Below are positions 54,449 through 64,000 of a DNA stretch of 64,000 nucleotides, piece after piece. Location of the stretch: assembly GCF_039645975.1 (NCBI RefSeq), contig NZ_CP147918.1:682001-746000 (forward strand), written 5' to 3'. Position 1 is the first letter of the stretch; every line of letters begins with the position of its first letter. The position numbers were made by a program, and so were the translations under genes. The notes beneath the pieces are model-generated. The model did no database searches, was not told the origin of the DNA, and worked only from the letters and a program-made list of their open reading frames with translations. The DNA comes from Sulfurimonas sp. HSL-1716. GTDB lineage: Bacteria; Campylobacterota; Campylobacteria; Campylobacterales; Sulfurimonadaceae.

Positions 54449-55419
54449 ACAAAAAACTAACAGTTGTCATGTACCACTATGTGAGAGATTTAAAAAACTC
54501 AAAATATCCAAATATAAAAGGTCTAGACTTAAAACTGTTCAGAGAACAAATAATGTTTTTTAAAAAACACTATCGGTTTATTACTATGGAAGAGTTGATT
54601 TTTAGTATGGAAAATCAAAAAGAATTACCTCCAAAGTCAATTCTTTTGACATTTGATGACGGTTATATCGATCATTATAAAAATGTCTTTCCTGTTTTAG
54701 CAGAGAATAAAGTTCAGGGAAGTTTTTATATCCCCGCAAAAACCGTTTGTGAAAATAAGGTTCTGGACGTGAATAAAATACATTTCATTTTGGCATCCCA
54801 AGTCGATACGATCAAGATCGTCGATACCATTAAAGAGCAGTTGAATATTTATAGAGATGAGTATGGACTTGATAGTTTTGAATATTATTATAATAAACTT
54901 GCTTGTGCGAACAGATTTGACGATAAGGATGTCGTATTTGTAAAAAGGCTGCTTCAGGTTGAACTTGATGAAGAGGTAAGATATAAGATCACGGATTTTT
55001 TATTTTCACTTTTTCTAAATAAAGATGAGCAAGAGTTTAGTGATGAACTATATATGAGCAGATCGAACATAAAAGAGATGTTAAAAGAGGGGATGCACAT
55101 AGGATGTCATGGGTATGATCACTATTGGTGGAATAAACTTTCCAAGAAAAAATTAGAGCAAGATCTGACCTCGTCTTTAAGTTTTTTACAAGAAGTGGGA
55201 GTCGATATAGATAATTGGACCGCTTGTTTTCCTTATGGCTCATATTCAAATGAAGCCGTTGATATCCTGGCTAAATTAAATTGTAAAGCGGCATTTACAA
55301 CCGATGTCGATGTAGCAGATCTTTCTGTCGGCAGTAGGTTGTTGATACCTAGATTAGATACTAATGATTTCCCCGTAGATCAGAAAAATGATCCGAACGA
55401 ATGGTATGTGAAAGGTTAA
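54445..55419 (+). CDS. NodB-type polysaccharide deacetylase
   Basis: 324 residues. [19 protein letters not shown] at the start, [19 protein letters not shown] (the DD metal motif) near residue 70, and [20 protein letters not shown] (the HxxxH motif, offset as HGYDH) near 215, then [12 protein letters not shown]. This is the carbohydrate esterase 4 fold, which removes N-acetyl or O-acyl groups from sugars. There is no signal peptide, so it probably acts in the cytoplasm on a precursor, possibly unmasking an amine for the neighbouring acyltransferase. Overlaps the previous gene by 4 bases. Confidence 0.88.
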   Translation: MNKKLTVVMYHYVRDLKNSKYPNIKGLDLKLFREQIMFFKKHYRFITMEELIFSMENQKELPPKSILLTFDDGYIDHYKNVFPVLAENKVQGSFYIPAKTVCENKVLDVNKIHFILASQVDTIKIVDTIKEQLNIYRDEYGLDSFEYYYNKLACANRFDDKDVVFVKRLLQVELDEEVRYKITDFLFSLFLNKDEQEFSDELYMSRSNIKEMLKEGMHIGCHGYDHYWWNKLSKKKLEQDLTSSLSFLQEVGVDIDNWTACFPYGSYSNEAVDILAKLNCKAAFTTDVDVADLSVGSRLLIPRLDTNDFPVDQKNDPNEWYVKG

Positions 55420-55426
55420 GAGATTT

Positions 55427-55975
55427 ATGTTTTTGGATATAATAAATAAAATAAGATTTGACATAAAAAATGACAGAGTGGGACCGGATTGCCCTTTTAC
55501 ACATTGGAAATTATATTTTAAATCCAGCATGCTGCATCTTTGTAAAAAAAAGTTTGAAAGTTTTGACGATACGGCAGAATTTAGAGCAGGTGCCTATGCA
55601 ATATGCTGTTCAAAGATCTCTATCGGGAAAAAAGTCATTATTAGACCGCAAACGATGATCTTTGCCGATCCTCGCGATGAAAATTTAGGGAAAGTGATTA
55701 TTGAAGATTTTGTCATGATGGGTTCAGGCGTACATATTTATACGTCAAACCATAAATATGATGATAAGGAAAAATATTTAATAGAACAATATAGTTATGA
55801 GGCAGAGAATGTTTACTTGAGAAAAGGTTGCTGGATAGGTGCGAATTCAATAATACTGCCCGGCGTTGAAATAGGTGAAAACAGTATAGTTGGAGCAGGC
55901 AGCGTTGTCACTAAAAATGTTCCGTCTAGAACAATATATGCTGGTAACCCTGCAAAATTAATTAAAAAGATCTGA
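55427..55975 (+). CDS. Hexapeptide-repeat (LbH) sugar O-acetyltransferase
   Basis: 182 residues. Hexapeptide repeats run from about residue 55 to the end: [18 protein letters not shown], then [14 protein letters not shown] with the catalytic-type His, and [48 protein letters not shown]. The last segment is the WbbJ/CatB-like end. It most likely acetylates a sugar hydroxyl, using acetyl-CoA, in the cytoplasm. It lies 7 bases after the deacetylase and 5 before the flippase. Confidence 0.9.
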   Translation: MFLDIINKIRFDIKNDRVGPDCPFTHWKLYFKSSMLHLCKKKFESFDDTAEFRAGAYAICCSKISIGKKVIIRPQTMIFADPRDENLGKVIIEDFVMMGSGVHIYTSNHKYDDKEKYLIEQYSYEAENVYLRKGCWIGANSIILPGVEIGENSIVGAGSVVTKNVPSRTIYAGNPAKLIKKI

Positions 55976-55980
55976 TAAAC

Positions 55981-57477
55981 GTGGAAGATAGTCTTAAAAA
56001 AAGATACATCATAAAGTTATTGTCTAATATTGTGACCGGTATTATAAATGTTATATTGGTTGCGATAGTGCCAAAAGCACTCGGCCCTGTGACCTATGGA
56101 CAATTTAGTTTTATACAGCAGTTTTTTAATCAGGTAATTGCTTTTTTGGATGCTAGTACGTCCATAGCGTTCTTTACAAAACTTTCAGCCTCGCATACAC
56201 GAAAAGACCTGCTCTCTTTTTATTTTCTATTTGCATTCTTGCTATTGACCGTATTATCTATTTTTATAGTCAGTATAGATGTATTTGGATACACAAATAC
56301 CTTTTTACCGGCTATTCCCGTTAAGTATATATATTTTGGTATGTGGTTTGGTTTTTTTACATGGCTTACACAAGTTTTTATAAAAATATCGGATGCGCAT
56401 GCTTTGACGGTTTCTGTAGAGTTAATTAAAATATTGCATAAAATAGCTATATTGTTTTTGCTTTTATATATGGTTCATTATACACTTTTTGATCTATCTT
56501 CTTATTTTTATTTTCATTATATTTCATTACTGTCCTTCTTAATGGTAATCACTGTTTTATTTATAAGAAAAAGTATCTTTACAAAGCAAATATTCAAGAA
56601 AATAAAATATATAAGTTTAATAATGGAGTTCTATAGATTTTCATCGCCGCTGTTCGTTTTTAATTCTGTCGCTATTTCAGTTAGCCTGTTCGATATTTGG
56701 CTTTTACAAAAAGTAAGCGGTTCCGTTCAAACAGGGTATTACGGCTTGGCGTATTCTCTTGCTGCGATGTGTTTTGTGTTTACAAGTGCAATGACACCGG
56801 TTATCACTCGCGAATTCTCAAAATCATATGCTTCTAAAAATATCGAAGATATCCAAAAGCTTTTTAAAAGATACGTTCCTATGCTCTATGCAATAGCAGC
56901 ATACTTTGGAGTGTTTATATCTTTTCAAAGTGAAAATTTAATACATATCTTTACAAATGAAAGTTTTAAGGGCGCTTTTTTTGCATTGGTAATAATTGCA
57001 TTTTTTCCTATTCATCAAACATATGGACAATTAAACGGATCACTGTTTTTTGCAATGGGAGAAACAAAACCGTATAGCAAAATAGGTATATTCGTTTCAT
57101 TTTCCGGTCTTGTCCTTAGCTACCTTTTTATTTTTCATTATAAACTTGGTGCAGAAGGTCTTGCATTGAAAATGGTGTTGACTCAAGTAGTCGGTGTGAA
57201 TATACAATTGTTTTTCAATGTAAAGGTTTTAAAAATCAAGATGTTTCCATTTCTTTTTCATCAGTTTTATACAGTCGTTTTCTTTGTTGTTTTGGCATTT
57301 TTTGCAAGTTCGATTCCTGACATAATGTCAGGTTATCTAAGTAATTTTATACTGAAGGGCATGGTGTATACGATATTGGTCTGTATCGGAGTATTTATTG
57401 TTCCCGTTGTTTTTTCAACGAATAAAAACGAATTGTTCTCTATAATGCGTAAGATAAAAAATAAGGTTAATCTATAA
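55981..57477 (+). CDS. wzx: Wzx-type oligosaccharide flippase
   Basis: 498 residues with about twelve to fourteen membrane helices. The start is GTG at 55981. The N terminus LKKRYIIKLLSNIVTGIINVILVAIVPKALGPVTYGQFSF is the standard Wzx/MATE-like opening (N..G......PR.LGP..YG). It should move undecaprenyl-diphosphate-linked repeat units to the periplasm. With the Wzz-like protein at 21131 it indicates a Wzx/Wzy-dependent assembly route, though Wzy is not firmly identified. Very AT-rich. Confidence 0.92.
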   Translation: MEDSLKKRYIIKLLSNIVTGIINVILVAIVPKALGPVTYGQFSFIQQFFNQVIAFLDASTSIAFFTKLSASHTRKDLLSFYFLFAFLLLTVLSIFIVSIDVFGYTNTFLPAIPVKYIYFGMWFGFFTWLTQVFIKISDAHALTVSVELIKILHKIAILFLLLYMVHYTLFDLSSYFYFHYISLLSFLMVITVLFIRKSIFTKQIFKKIKYISLIMEFYRFSSPLFVFNSVAISVSLFDIWLLQKVSGSVQTGYYGLAYSLAAMCFVFTSAMTPVITREFSKSYASKNIEDIQKLFKRYVPMLYAIAAYFGVFISFQSENLIHIFTNESFKGAFFALVIIAFFPIHQTYGQLNGSLFFAMGETKPYSKIGIFVSFSGLVLSYLFIFHYKLGAEGLALKMVLTQVVGVNIQLFFNVKVLKIKMFPFLFHQFYTVVFFVVLAFFASSIPDIMSGYLSNFILKGMVYTILVCIGVFIVPVVFSTNKNELFSIMRKIKNKVNL

Positions 57478-57480
57478 AAT

Positions 57481-59289
57481 ATGAAAAATAAATTTAGAAA
57501 AATTTATGTAATTGATTCTTTTTATTATTTTCATAGTATCAGCGATCAATATCAGCTCAAAGACGATCTAGTGCTCACTTACGATCTCAGATTAAAAAAA
57601 GAGATAGAATCTATTGGCGGAAGTGCTTTTTATATTGATCACTTGTCCGATTCAGACACAATGGAAATGAATAACATGATAGTTTATAAGTTTCTCAAAA
57701 ACTGGTACAACGACCCAAAAGGCAACGATATATTTAGTTATAAAAACGTATCTTTTGGAATCTCTTTTAGACTGGAAATTTTAAATGATTGTTTGACCTA
57801 TATAAGGTTACATTTATCTTTGTCAAAAATAAAGGATATGCAATTCGAACAGCTCTTTATAATTTCCGATACTGATCGTATATCAAGTGTATTGGATGCT
57901 TTGGCGGTGAGCTATACGATAATCGAACATGAGACAAACAATCAAAATAGTTTTTATTTTCCTATAGATAAATGGTTGGAAGAAAGAACACAGCCAAAAG
58001 GTTTTCGTAAAGTTTTGCATCAGTTAAAGCAGACCGTTACGCTGATACATGCAAAAAGTATGTTGTTTATGGATAAGATGATTTTTACTGCAGATAAAAA
58101 AAGTATTTTTGTAGAAGAGTATTACCCAACACGAAGCATCATAAAAAAGTTAAAATCAGACAATAAGATCAATGTCGTTCAATCCAGTTTTTCGAGAACT
58201 TCCAGTTTAAAAGAGAATCTTTTATCCAGAATCATACCAGTTAGCGTATTCGTAAAAGAGTATAAAAAAATAAAAGATGATTTGCTGGAGAACTTTAAAA
58301 AGCAGCGATATTATCAATTGGTTTTGAGCAATGGTCATAATGTGTCAAAACAGATATATAAGATCATTGAAGCCAAGTTGGAAAAAAGCTGCATAGAAAA
58401 ACTGAAGATTATAGATGATGTGATATATTATATTGACAGACATCCTCTCAATATGAATATTTTGATTTCCAATATCGGTAAGGTCAGTATACTTGTCGAT
58501 TGCGTTTGTAAGAGCAGAAATATTCCCAGCTATTTTATAGCTAACGGACTTCTTTTAGGCAAATACGGCGATGAGGGAAAATACGCAACAATGATAAATG
58601 CATATTCCCAAAGTGTTAAAGATAATTATTTTGAAGGGATGGATAATGTGGTTGCTATCGGTGATCCGCGAATGGACATGTATTCATCGATGAAAAAAAA
58701 CAGTATAGATCGAACTAATCCGACCGTAACAATAGGTGCTTCAGGTTTTGGAGTGAGTAGTTTAAACTCATATGTAGCTACGGAGTTTGATTTTGTATAT
58801 GATCTTCTTGCAGCATTTCAAAAAATTAAAGATAATAAAACAGAGGTAAATATAAATATAAAAGTCAGATCAAACGGATATATAAAGCAGTATCAAGATT
58901 TTGCAGCCCAATATTTTCCGAATTTGGCGGTAAGTGTTTATGATTCAATTTCAATGAATGAGATCCTTTTAAAAACAGATCTGTATATCAGTATACATTC
59001 CCAAACACTGTTTGAAGCTTCATGCATGGGAATACCGGTGATATACTATAAAAATGATACGGAGGTATTTACTCCTCCGTTTGATAACCATTCAGAATTA
59101 GTTACTATAAACAACGTAGATGATATGGTTCAGGCTTTTTATGATTTTAAAAACAAGCATGAAAGATACGAACCTTTTTTAGATCGTAAAGTTATGGAAG
59201 AATATATCGGACCTCTGGACGGAAAGAACTTAAAAAGAAATATCGATTTTATTTATAAGTTATTAGAAAATGACATTACACGCGAGTAG
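57481..59289 (+). CDS. Large GT-B-like glycosyltransferase-type protein, function unknown
   Basis: 602 residues, soluble. The first 330 residues show no family mark I recognise. The C-terminal 250 residues look like the donor half of a GT-B fold: [23 protein letters not shown], then [24 protein letters not shown], the pattern seen in CDP-glycerol/TagB-like and LPS glycosyltransferases (a phosphate-binding Ser/Gln segment and an EA.C.GIPVI loop). It lies between the flippase and an acetyltransferase, so it probably builds the repeat unit. Donor and acceptor are unknown. Confidence 0.6.
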   Translation: MKNKFRKIYVIDSFYYFHSISDQYQLKDDLVLTYDLRLKKEIESIGGSAFYIDHLSDSDTMEMNNMIVYKFLKNWYNDPKGNDIFSYKNVSFGISFRLEILNDCLTYIRLHLSLSKIKDMQFEQLFIISDTDRISSVLDALAVSYTIIEHETNNQNSFYFPIDKWLEERTQPKGFRKVLHQLKQTVTLIHAKSMLFMDKMIFTADKKSIFVEEYYPTRSIIKKLKSDNKINVVQSSFSRTSSLKENLLSRIIPVSVFVKEYKKIKDDLLENFKKQRYYQLVLSNGHNVSKQIYKIIEAKLEKSCIEKLKIIDDVIYYIDRHPLNMNILISNIGKVSILVDCVCKSRNIPSYFIANGLLLGKYGDEGKYATMINAYSQSVKDNYFEGMDNVVAIGDPRMDMYSSMKKNSIDRTNPTVTIGASGFGVSSLNSYVATEFDFVYDLLAAFQKIKDNKTEVNINIKVRSNGYIKQYQDFAAQYFPNLAVSVYDSISMNEILLKTDLYISIHSQTLFEASCMGIPVIYYKNDTEVFTPPFDNHSELVTINNVDDMVQAFYDFKNKHERYEPFLDRKVMEEYIGPLDGKNLKRNIDFIYKLLENDITRE

Positions 59290-59294
59290 GTACA

Positions 59295-59960
59295 ATGTTA
59301 AAAAAAATAAAAAAAACGATCAAGTACTTTTTATTGCTAAAGAAGTACCCCCACAGTAAAATACACTATGGTGCTTTTTTAGACAAAGATAGTTCGATCG
59401 GAAGAAATACAGTTCTGTTTGACGATGTATTTTTGCAAAATACGCAAGTTGATGATTATAGCTACATTCAATCATCTTCCACTCTGGTCAATACGAAAGT
59501 CGCAAAGTTCTGTTCGATAGCGAGCCGAGTACAGATAGGGTTATCGGAACATCCTACACATATGGTCAGCACGAGTCCTGTTTTTTATGACAATACACAG
59601 CCTCTGCCGTTTTTCTTTATAGATACGAACCATTACGTCGGTAATCAAACAATAACAAATATCGGCTATGATGTCTGGATAGGTTATGGAGCCATTATAA
59701 AAGCCGGAGTAAATATCGGAGTGGGTGCGGTAATCGGCGCCGGTGCTGTTGTAACAAAAGATGTAGAAGCATACAGTATTGTTGCCGGAGTACCCGCTAA
59801 ACATATTAAGTTCCGGTTCGATACAGCAACAAGGGAAGAACTTTTATCCTCAAGATGGTGGATGTTAAGTGAAGAAAAATTAAAAAAGCTGTCTAAATAC
59901 TTTGAAAATCCGCAAGAGATGATCGAAAAAATTAAATATGAAAATATTTTAAACACATAG
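59295..59960 (+). CDS. CatB/VatD-like hexapeptide acyltransferase
   Basis: 221 residues. A short basic, hydrophobic lead ([17 protein letters not shown]) is followed by hexapeptide repeats: [51 protein letters not shown] with the catalytic His, and [51 protein letters not shown]. The SEHP...STSPVFY loop is typical of the xenobiotic-acetyltransferase branch, which in glycan loci acetylates sugars. It is the second LbH enzyme of the island. A 58-base gap follows. Confidence 0.9.
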   Translation: MLKKIKKTIKYFLLLKKYPHSKIHYGAFLDKDSSIGRNTVLFDDVFLQNTQVDDYSYIQSSSTLVNTKVAKFCSIASRVQIGLSEHPTHMVSTSPVFYDNTQPLPFFFIDTNHYVGNQTITNIGYDVWIGYGAIIKAGVNIGVGAVIGAGAVVTKDVEAYSIVAGVPAKHIKFRFDTATREELLSSRWWMLSEEKLKKLSKYFENPQEMIEKIKYENILNT

Positions 59961-60018
59961 AAGTTAACATTTATAGTTAATTTGATAAGATAAATAAAAA
60001 AAAAAGGAAATTGAATAG

Positions 60019-61803
60019 ATGAGTAGTAATATATTAAGTTTTACGATGAGTGGACATGGATTTAGTGGCGTTTTGGTTATAGATGGAGAAGTAAAAATTG
60101 CTACTAGTTTAGAAAGACTTACAAGAATTAAAAATGATATTTTATTACCTATATCTAAAAATGATCTAAAAACTTTTGGATGGAACTCTAATCCGGCGAT
60201 ATATGAAAAAAACGTTGACCTGCCGTTTGATCTGCAAAACGACTATTCTACGGTAGATTTCAGCAAATCAGCAAACTTTTTAAAACTTTTGAACTACTTA
60301 TTAGATTCCCAAAATTTAACTATCGATGATATTGATTACGTAGCTTACAGTTATAGATATAATGAATCAATGAAGCAGTTTTTCTATAATCAAAATCCAA
60401 ATATAAAATTTGTTGAGTTAGAGCATCATTTCGGTCACGCCTGTCAAGCCTTTTTACCTTCTGGCTTTGAAGATGCAGCAATTATGGTCGTTGACGGACA
60501 AGGCGTGCCTTTGAAAAGAACAGGAGGAGATCAATTATCGGGATGTCTGGCTTATGGTCAAGGAAATCAGATAGATACATTCTATGATTTACCGGTTCGG
60601 CATAGTCTGGGAGGCATGTATGCAGCCTTTACAAAAAAAGTCGGCTTTAAAACGAATGAAGAGGGGAAAACGATGGGGCTAGCCCCATACGGATCACCTA
60701 GATACTATGATATATTGAAAAAAGATCTGATTTTTAATACAACGGAGTATAGTATTAAGGATTTTAAACAACTGGTAAAAAGAGGTTTTAGCAAAAGAGA
60801 GGTGTTATATCAATTACCGGATTATAACAAGTTTTTAAAATCTTTTCCGACAAGATTAAAATCGGAAGAGATCACTGATGTACATAGAGATTTAGCATAT
60901 GCTGTTCAAAAATTAACAGAAGATGTAATGATCTTTCTTGCTAACTGGCTTTATGAAAAAACAGGTTCTAAAAATCTCTGTATAGCCGGTGGCGTGGGTC
61001 TTAACTGTGTCGCAAATTATCAAGTCCTCATACATTCTAAATTCGATAATATTTTTATTCACCCGAATTCAGGGGATAACGGTTTAGCAGTAGGACAAGC
61101 CCTTTATGTACATAATGTTCTTAATAATAACCCGAGAACCTACGTAGCGACAACAGATTCCCTTGGTAAAGAATATACTGATGATGACATAAAAGAAGCG
61201 ATAAACAAATATTCAAATGACGAAGATCTTGAAATAATACACTATACGAATCTAGATGAATTATATGATACGTTCGCTTCATATATTGAGCAAGGATACA
61301 TAACGAGTTGGTTCCAGGGACGAAGCGAGTTTGGACCTAGAGCACTTGGTAATAGGAGTATTATTGCAGATCCGAGAAGAAAGGATATGAAAGACATCCT
61401 TAATTCTAGGGTTAAATTTAGGGAAAGCTTTAGACCGTTCACTCCTTCGGTTTTAGCAGAAAAAGTAAATGAGTTTTTTGAGTTAGAGATAGATTCTCCT
61501 TTTATGTTATTGGCCGCATACGTAAGAAAAGGCAAAGCGGAACTGGTTCCGGCAATTACACACGAAGACAATACGGCAAGGATTCAAACAGTAACAGAAG
61601 ATATAAATCCGCCATATTATCATTTAATTAAAGCATTTTATAAACGAACGGGTATTCCGTTAATTTTGGAAACATCATTCAATATAGCGGATGAGCCGAT
61701 CGTTGAAACACCTTCGGATGCGATTCGAACATTTAAATCAACGGATATTGATATACTCTGTTTAAAAGATTATATTATAAAGAAAAAGAGTAAGGGTATA
61801 TAG
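60019..61803 (+). CDS. NodU/CmcH-family carbamoyltransferase
   Basis: 594 residues. The N-terminal Kae1-like domain has MSGHGFSGVLVIDGEVKIATSLERLTRIK, ELEHHFGHACQAFLPSGF (metal-binding HxxxH) and CIAGGVGLNCVANY. The C-terminal domain has WFQGRSEFGPRALGNRSIIADPR and FRESFRPFTPSVL, the YrdC-like carbamoyl-transfer marks of NodU, TobZ and CmcH. It uses carbamoyl phosphate and ATP to carbamoylate a hydroxyl, here probably of a glycan sugar. An unbroken run of 10 A (59996-60005) precedes the GGA ribosome-binding site. Confidence 0.93.
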   Translation: MSSNILSFTMSGHGFSGVLVIDGEVKIATSLERLTRIKNDILLPISKNDLKTFGWNSNPAIYEKNVDLPFDLQNDYSTVDFSKSANFLKLLNYLLDSQNLTIDDIDYVAYSYRYNESMKQFFYNQNPNIKFVELEHHFGHACQAFLPSGFEDAAIMVVDGQGVPLKRTGGDQLSGCLAYGQGNQIDTFYDLPVRHSLGGMYAAFTKKVGFKTNEEGKTMGLAPYGSPRYYDILKKDLIFNTTEYSIKDFKQLVKRGFSKREVLYQLPDYNKFLKSFPTRLKSEEITDVHRDLAYAVQKLTEDVMIFLANWLYEKTGSKNLCIAGGVGLNCVANYQVLIHSKFDNIFIHPNSGDNGLAVGQALYVHNVLNNNPRTYVATTDSLGKEYTDDDIKEAINKYSNDEDLEIIHYTNLDELYDTFASYIEQGYITSWFQGRSEFGPRALGNRSIIADPRRKDMKDILNSRVKFRESFRPFTPSVLAEKVNEFFELEIDSPFMLLAAYVRKGKAELVPAITHEDNTARIQTVTEDINPPYYHLIKAFYKRTGIPLILETSFNIADEPIVETPSDAIRTFKSTDIDILCLKDYIIKKKSKGI

Positions 61804-61816
61804 CAGCAAGTACAGA

Positions 61817-62806
61817 ATGAATATCTCAGGCAAAAACATTTTATTTATTGCACCAAAGTTTTATAGTTACCATAAAGACATCATTGATCTTTTAGAACGA
61901 AAAAGCGCGAGGGTGACTTTTTATGAAGAAGATTTATATACCCCTTTATATCGAGTTTTAAATAGAACTGTTAAAAGAGCTGCAGATTATTTAAAAGATA
62001 GATACCGAAACAAGATATTACAAAATATTTCGCATGATATGTACGACATAGTATTTGTGATACGAGGCGGGATATTATCGCCGCAAATGCTGGAGTATTT
62101 AAAAGAGCGGCTGCCGAATGCAAAATTTGTAATGTATCAATGGGACTCTATGTTGCAAAGTAAGTATGATTCCATAATCAAATATTTTGATGTAGTAAAA
62201 ACATTTGATCGGGAAGATGCAAAACAGTATGGACTGAAATATTTGCCATTGTTTTATACAAAAAAATATCAGGTTTTGGCACAAAATAAAAAGAAGAAAC
62301 GGTATGATCTTGTTTTTTTTGGGGCATACCACAGCGATAGGCTTAAAATAGTAAAAGAGATCGATGAGATATGTAAAAAGAATGGTTTGAACTTTAAGTA
62401 TCATCTCTTTATTACTAAAATGGGTTTATTGAGGCTTATACTGCTTCAAAAAATAAATATCAAAGATTTAAAATACTTGAAAACTTATTCTGTAGGTACC
62501 GATAAAATATTAGAAGTATACAAAGAGTCCAAAGCAGTGTTGGATATAGAACTAAACATTCAAAACGGCTTAACAATGAGAACGTTCGAGGCGCTCGGGG
62601 CTGAACTGAAACTGCTGACAACAAATTATCATATAAAAGATGAACCTTTTTATAATGATAAAAATATTATCATTATAAAAAGAGATCATTTAGAGCTAGA
62701 TCTAGGTTTTTTTCAAAGCGATTTTTGTTCTGACCCTGTTTTTGAACACTATTTATTTGAAAATTGGATAGAAAATATTTTTGGTGGAGTTGATGATAAT
62801 GGTTAA
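61817..62806 (+). CDS. CgeB-like glycosyltransferase
   Basis: 329 residues, soluble. NILFIAPKFYSYHKDIIDLLER opens a Rossmann-like half. YDIVFVIRGGILSPQMLEYLKERLPNAKFVMYQWDS and FDVVKTFDREDAKQYGLKYLPLFY are typical of the CgeB/DUF3880-type GT-B proteins, and LDIELNIQNGLTMRTFEALG is the conserved end motif (GL..R..E.LG). It probably adds a sugar to the repeat unit. The stop overlaps the next gene start by 8 bases. Confidence 0.82.
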   Translation: MNISGKNILFIAPKFYSYHKDIIDLLERKSARVTFYEEDLYTPLYRVLNRTVKRAADYLKDRYRNKILQNISHDMYDIVFVIRGGILSPQMLEYLKERLPNAKFVMYQWDSMLQSKYDSIIKYFDVVKTFDREDAKQYGLKYLPLFYTKKYQVLAQNKKKKRYDLVFFGAYHSDRLKIVKEIDEICKKNGLNFKYHLFITKMGLLRLILLQKINIKDLKYLKTYSVGTDKILEVYKESKAVLDIELNIQNGLTMRTFEALGAELKLLTTNYHIKDEPFYNDKNIIIIKRDHLELDLGFFQSDFCSDPVFEHYLFENWIENIFGGVDDNG

Positions 62807-63548
62807 AGTCTTAGTTACGGGATCAAAAGGATTTATCGGAAAAAATCTATTAAAAAAATTAGAAGATAAGAAAGTAAGTATTTTAGAATTCAATAGAAAC
62901 GATACTGCTGATAAATTAAAAACCTTGGTATTGGAGAGTGATTTTATCTGTCATCTCGCAGGAGAGGTCAGACCCGGTAGTACCGAAGAAGATTTTAAAG
63001 AGTCCAATGTAGTATTGACAAAAGCAATTATTGATATATTGACACAGGCTAATAAAAACATTCCCATATTACTGGCTTCTTCTATCCATGCAAAACTCTT
63101 GAAAAACGAATATGGAAAAACAAAAAGAGAATCTGAAATATTGATTGAAAGATATTCAAAAGAAAACAGTATCAATTGTTTTATCTATAGACTGCCGCAT
63201 CTGTTTGGTGAAGGATGTAAACCTAACTATAACTCGGTAATGTCTACATGGATATATAACAGTATAAAAAATTTGGAAATCAATGTTTTTGATAGAAACA
63301 TCAATATGCGCTACTTATACGTTCAGGATGTGGTTGACGAGTTTACTGATACTGTTTTTAACCAAAATAAACCGCTGTATATAGAAAATATCGCTGCATA
63401 TGATACTACATTGGGAGAAGTAGTAGATTATATCAATGAGTTTAAAGAAAATGTTAGAGATACAAAATTTACGATCAAAAATAATGAATTTAAAAGTAAG
63501 CTTTTTAGAACTTATCAGGATTACTATAATAAATTCATTGAACTATAG
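62799..63548 (+). CDS. CapF/WbjC-like sugar-nucleotide reductase lacking the cupin domain
   Basis: 249 residues from the ATG at 62799, with GGAG 9 bases upstream (ATG at 62793 is an alternative). VLVTGSKGFIGKNL is the Rossmann loop; Y105-x3-K109 in NEYGKTKRES is the catalytic pair, and RLPHLFGEGCKPNYNSVMSTW is the CapF/FnlB/WbjC signature, with KLFRTYQDYYNKF at the end. CapF proteins carry about 115 further residues as a C-terminal cupin; that is missing here. It is likely an NAD(P)H reductase of a 4-keto 6-deoxy sugar. The gene before rfbF could provide one step of a deoxysugar route. Confidence 0.8.
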   Translation: MVKVLVTGSKGFIGKNLLKKLEDKKVSILEFNRNDTADKLKTLVLESDFICHLAGEVRPGSTEEDFKESNVVLTKAIIDILTQANKNIPILLASSIHAKLLKNEYGKTKRESEILIERYSKENSINCFIYRLPHLFGEGCKPNYNSVMSTWIYNSIKNLEINVFDRNINMRYLYVQDVVDEFTDTVFNQNKPLYIENIAAYDTTLGEVVDYINEFKENVRDTKFTIKNNEFKSKLFRTYQDYYNKFIEL

Positions 63549-63590
63549 TTTGATAAGTTACAATAAAAAATATTTTTAAGAGGATAAGCA

Positions 63591-64000
63591 ATGAAAGTAC
63601 TACTATTAGCCGGCGGATTTGGGACAAGGCTGAGCGAAGAAACAGATATCAGACCAAAACCAATGGTAGAGATTGGCGGTAAACCGATTTTATGGCACAT
63701 AATGAAAATCTATTCTCATTACGGCTTTAATGATTTTGTAGTATTGCTTGGATATAAAGGGTATTACATCAAAGAGTACTTTGCAAACTATTTTTTACAT
63801 CAAAGCGACGTAACCATTGATTTAAAAAACAATAATATGGAAATATTAAATAACTCGAGCGAGCCATGGAAAGTCACGTTGATCGATACAGGGCTTAACA
63901 GTATGACGGGCAGTCGTATCAAAAAAGCTCAGCAATACGTAGGCAATGAATCTTTTATGTTGACATATGGAGACGGTGTAAGTGATGTGAATATCGCAGA
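63591..64000 (+). CDS. rfbF: Glucose-1-phosphate cytidylyltransferase RfbF (5' part)
   Basis: 136 residues before the window edge; the frame is open. [45 protein letters not shown] is the unmistakable RfbF/DdhA start, followed by [16 protein letters not shown] and [10 protein letters not shown] with the metal-binding Asp. It makes CDP-glucose from glucose-1-phosphate and CTP, the first step to CDP-3,6-dideoxyhexoses and related sugars. The ATG at 63591 follows AAGAGGATAA. CDP-glucose 4,6-dehydratase (rfbG) would be expected just outside. Confidence 0.95.
   Translation, partial: MKVLLLAGGFGTRLSEETDIRPKPMVEIGGKPILWHIMKIYSHYGFNDFVVLLGYKGYYIKEYFANYFLHQSDVTIDLKNNNMEILNNSSEPWKVTLIDTGLNSMTGSRIKKAQQYVGNESFMLTYGDGVSDVNIA

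Noticed and set aside
21131-64000. Phase-variable poly-G or poly-C tracts as in C. jejuni glycan loci
   Set aside because: No G or C run of eight or more was seen.

Overview
The window reads as a piece of the chromosome of a Campylobacterota (epsilonproteobacterium), most like a free-living Sulfurimonas/Sulfuricurvum-type organism. The evidence is the flagellar order rsmD-like / flgI / flgJ-like / flgM / flgN / flgK known from Campylobacter jejuni, a fused IspDF, the futalosine menaquinone gene mqnE, and a complete GDP-dependent legionaminic acid gene set of the C. jejuni kind. No rRNA, tRNA, CRISPR array, insertion sequence or phage gene was seen. Genes are tightly packed: no gene-free stretch exceeds about 190 bases.

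Region 1 (1-4162) is a flagellar operon with a textbook sigma-54 promoter in front of flgI and a sigma-28 promoter in front of flgM that starts inside the flgJ-like stop codon. Region 2 (4176-21061) is core metabolism: a lone peptide-type ABC permease, a membrane protein, gdhA, pgpA, an ATP-sulfurylase homologue that has lost its catalytic residues, an NtrC-like regulator with a degenerate receiver and degenerate ATPase core, ispDF, thiC, mrp, a haem-binding diguanylate cyclase, glmS, glnD and mqnE.

Region 3 (21131-39563) starts the surface-polysaccharide island. It holds a Wzz-like protein, galE, GDP-L-fucose synthesis (manC, gmd, fcl), and a PAPS module (cysQ, cysC, cysD, cysN and a membrane-domain APS-kinase fusion). 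These are followed by the CMP-legionaminic acid set: a legB-role dehydratase, legC, a NeuD-type acyltransferase, legI, legG, ptmE, a ptmF-like oxidoreductase, legF and ptmA. Most of these genes overlap by 1-4 bases or abut, so they look like one translationally coupled operon.

Region 4 (39624-64000) is more AT-rich and mosaic. It has glycosyltransferases, methyltransferases, a WecE-type aminotransferase with a WbqC-like partner, a probable GT-C enzyme or polymerase, an adenylate-forming ligase, gluconokinase plus 6-phosphogluconate dehydrogenase, a cyclase-family hydrolase, a glycosyltransferase/SPASM-like/radical-SAM/Rossmann fusion of 790 residues, and an oxidoreductase. These are followed by an acyl carrier protein, a GNAT-like protein, a deacetylase, two hexapeptide acyltransferases, a Wzx flippase, a carbamoyltransferase, a cupin-less CapF-like reductase and the start of rfbF. 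A short remnant of a ptmA-like gene before the ligase (about 45462-45520) marks an old recombination junction.

The most interesting candidates for undescribed biology are the four-part radical SAM fusion at 49655-52027; the ligase / acyl carrier / acyltransferase set, which may attach an unusual acyl or amino-acyl group to an amino sugar; and the non-catalytic-looking ATP-sulfurylase homologue next to a regulator whose receiver cannot be phosphorylated in the usual way.
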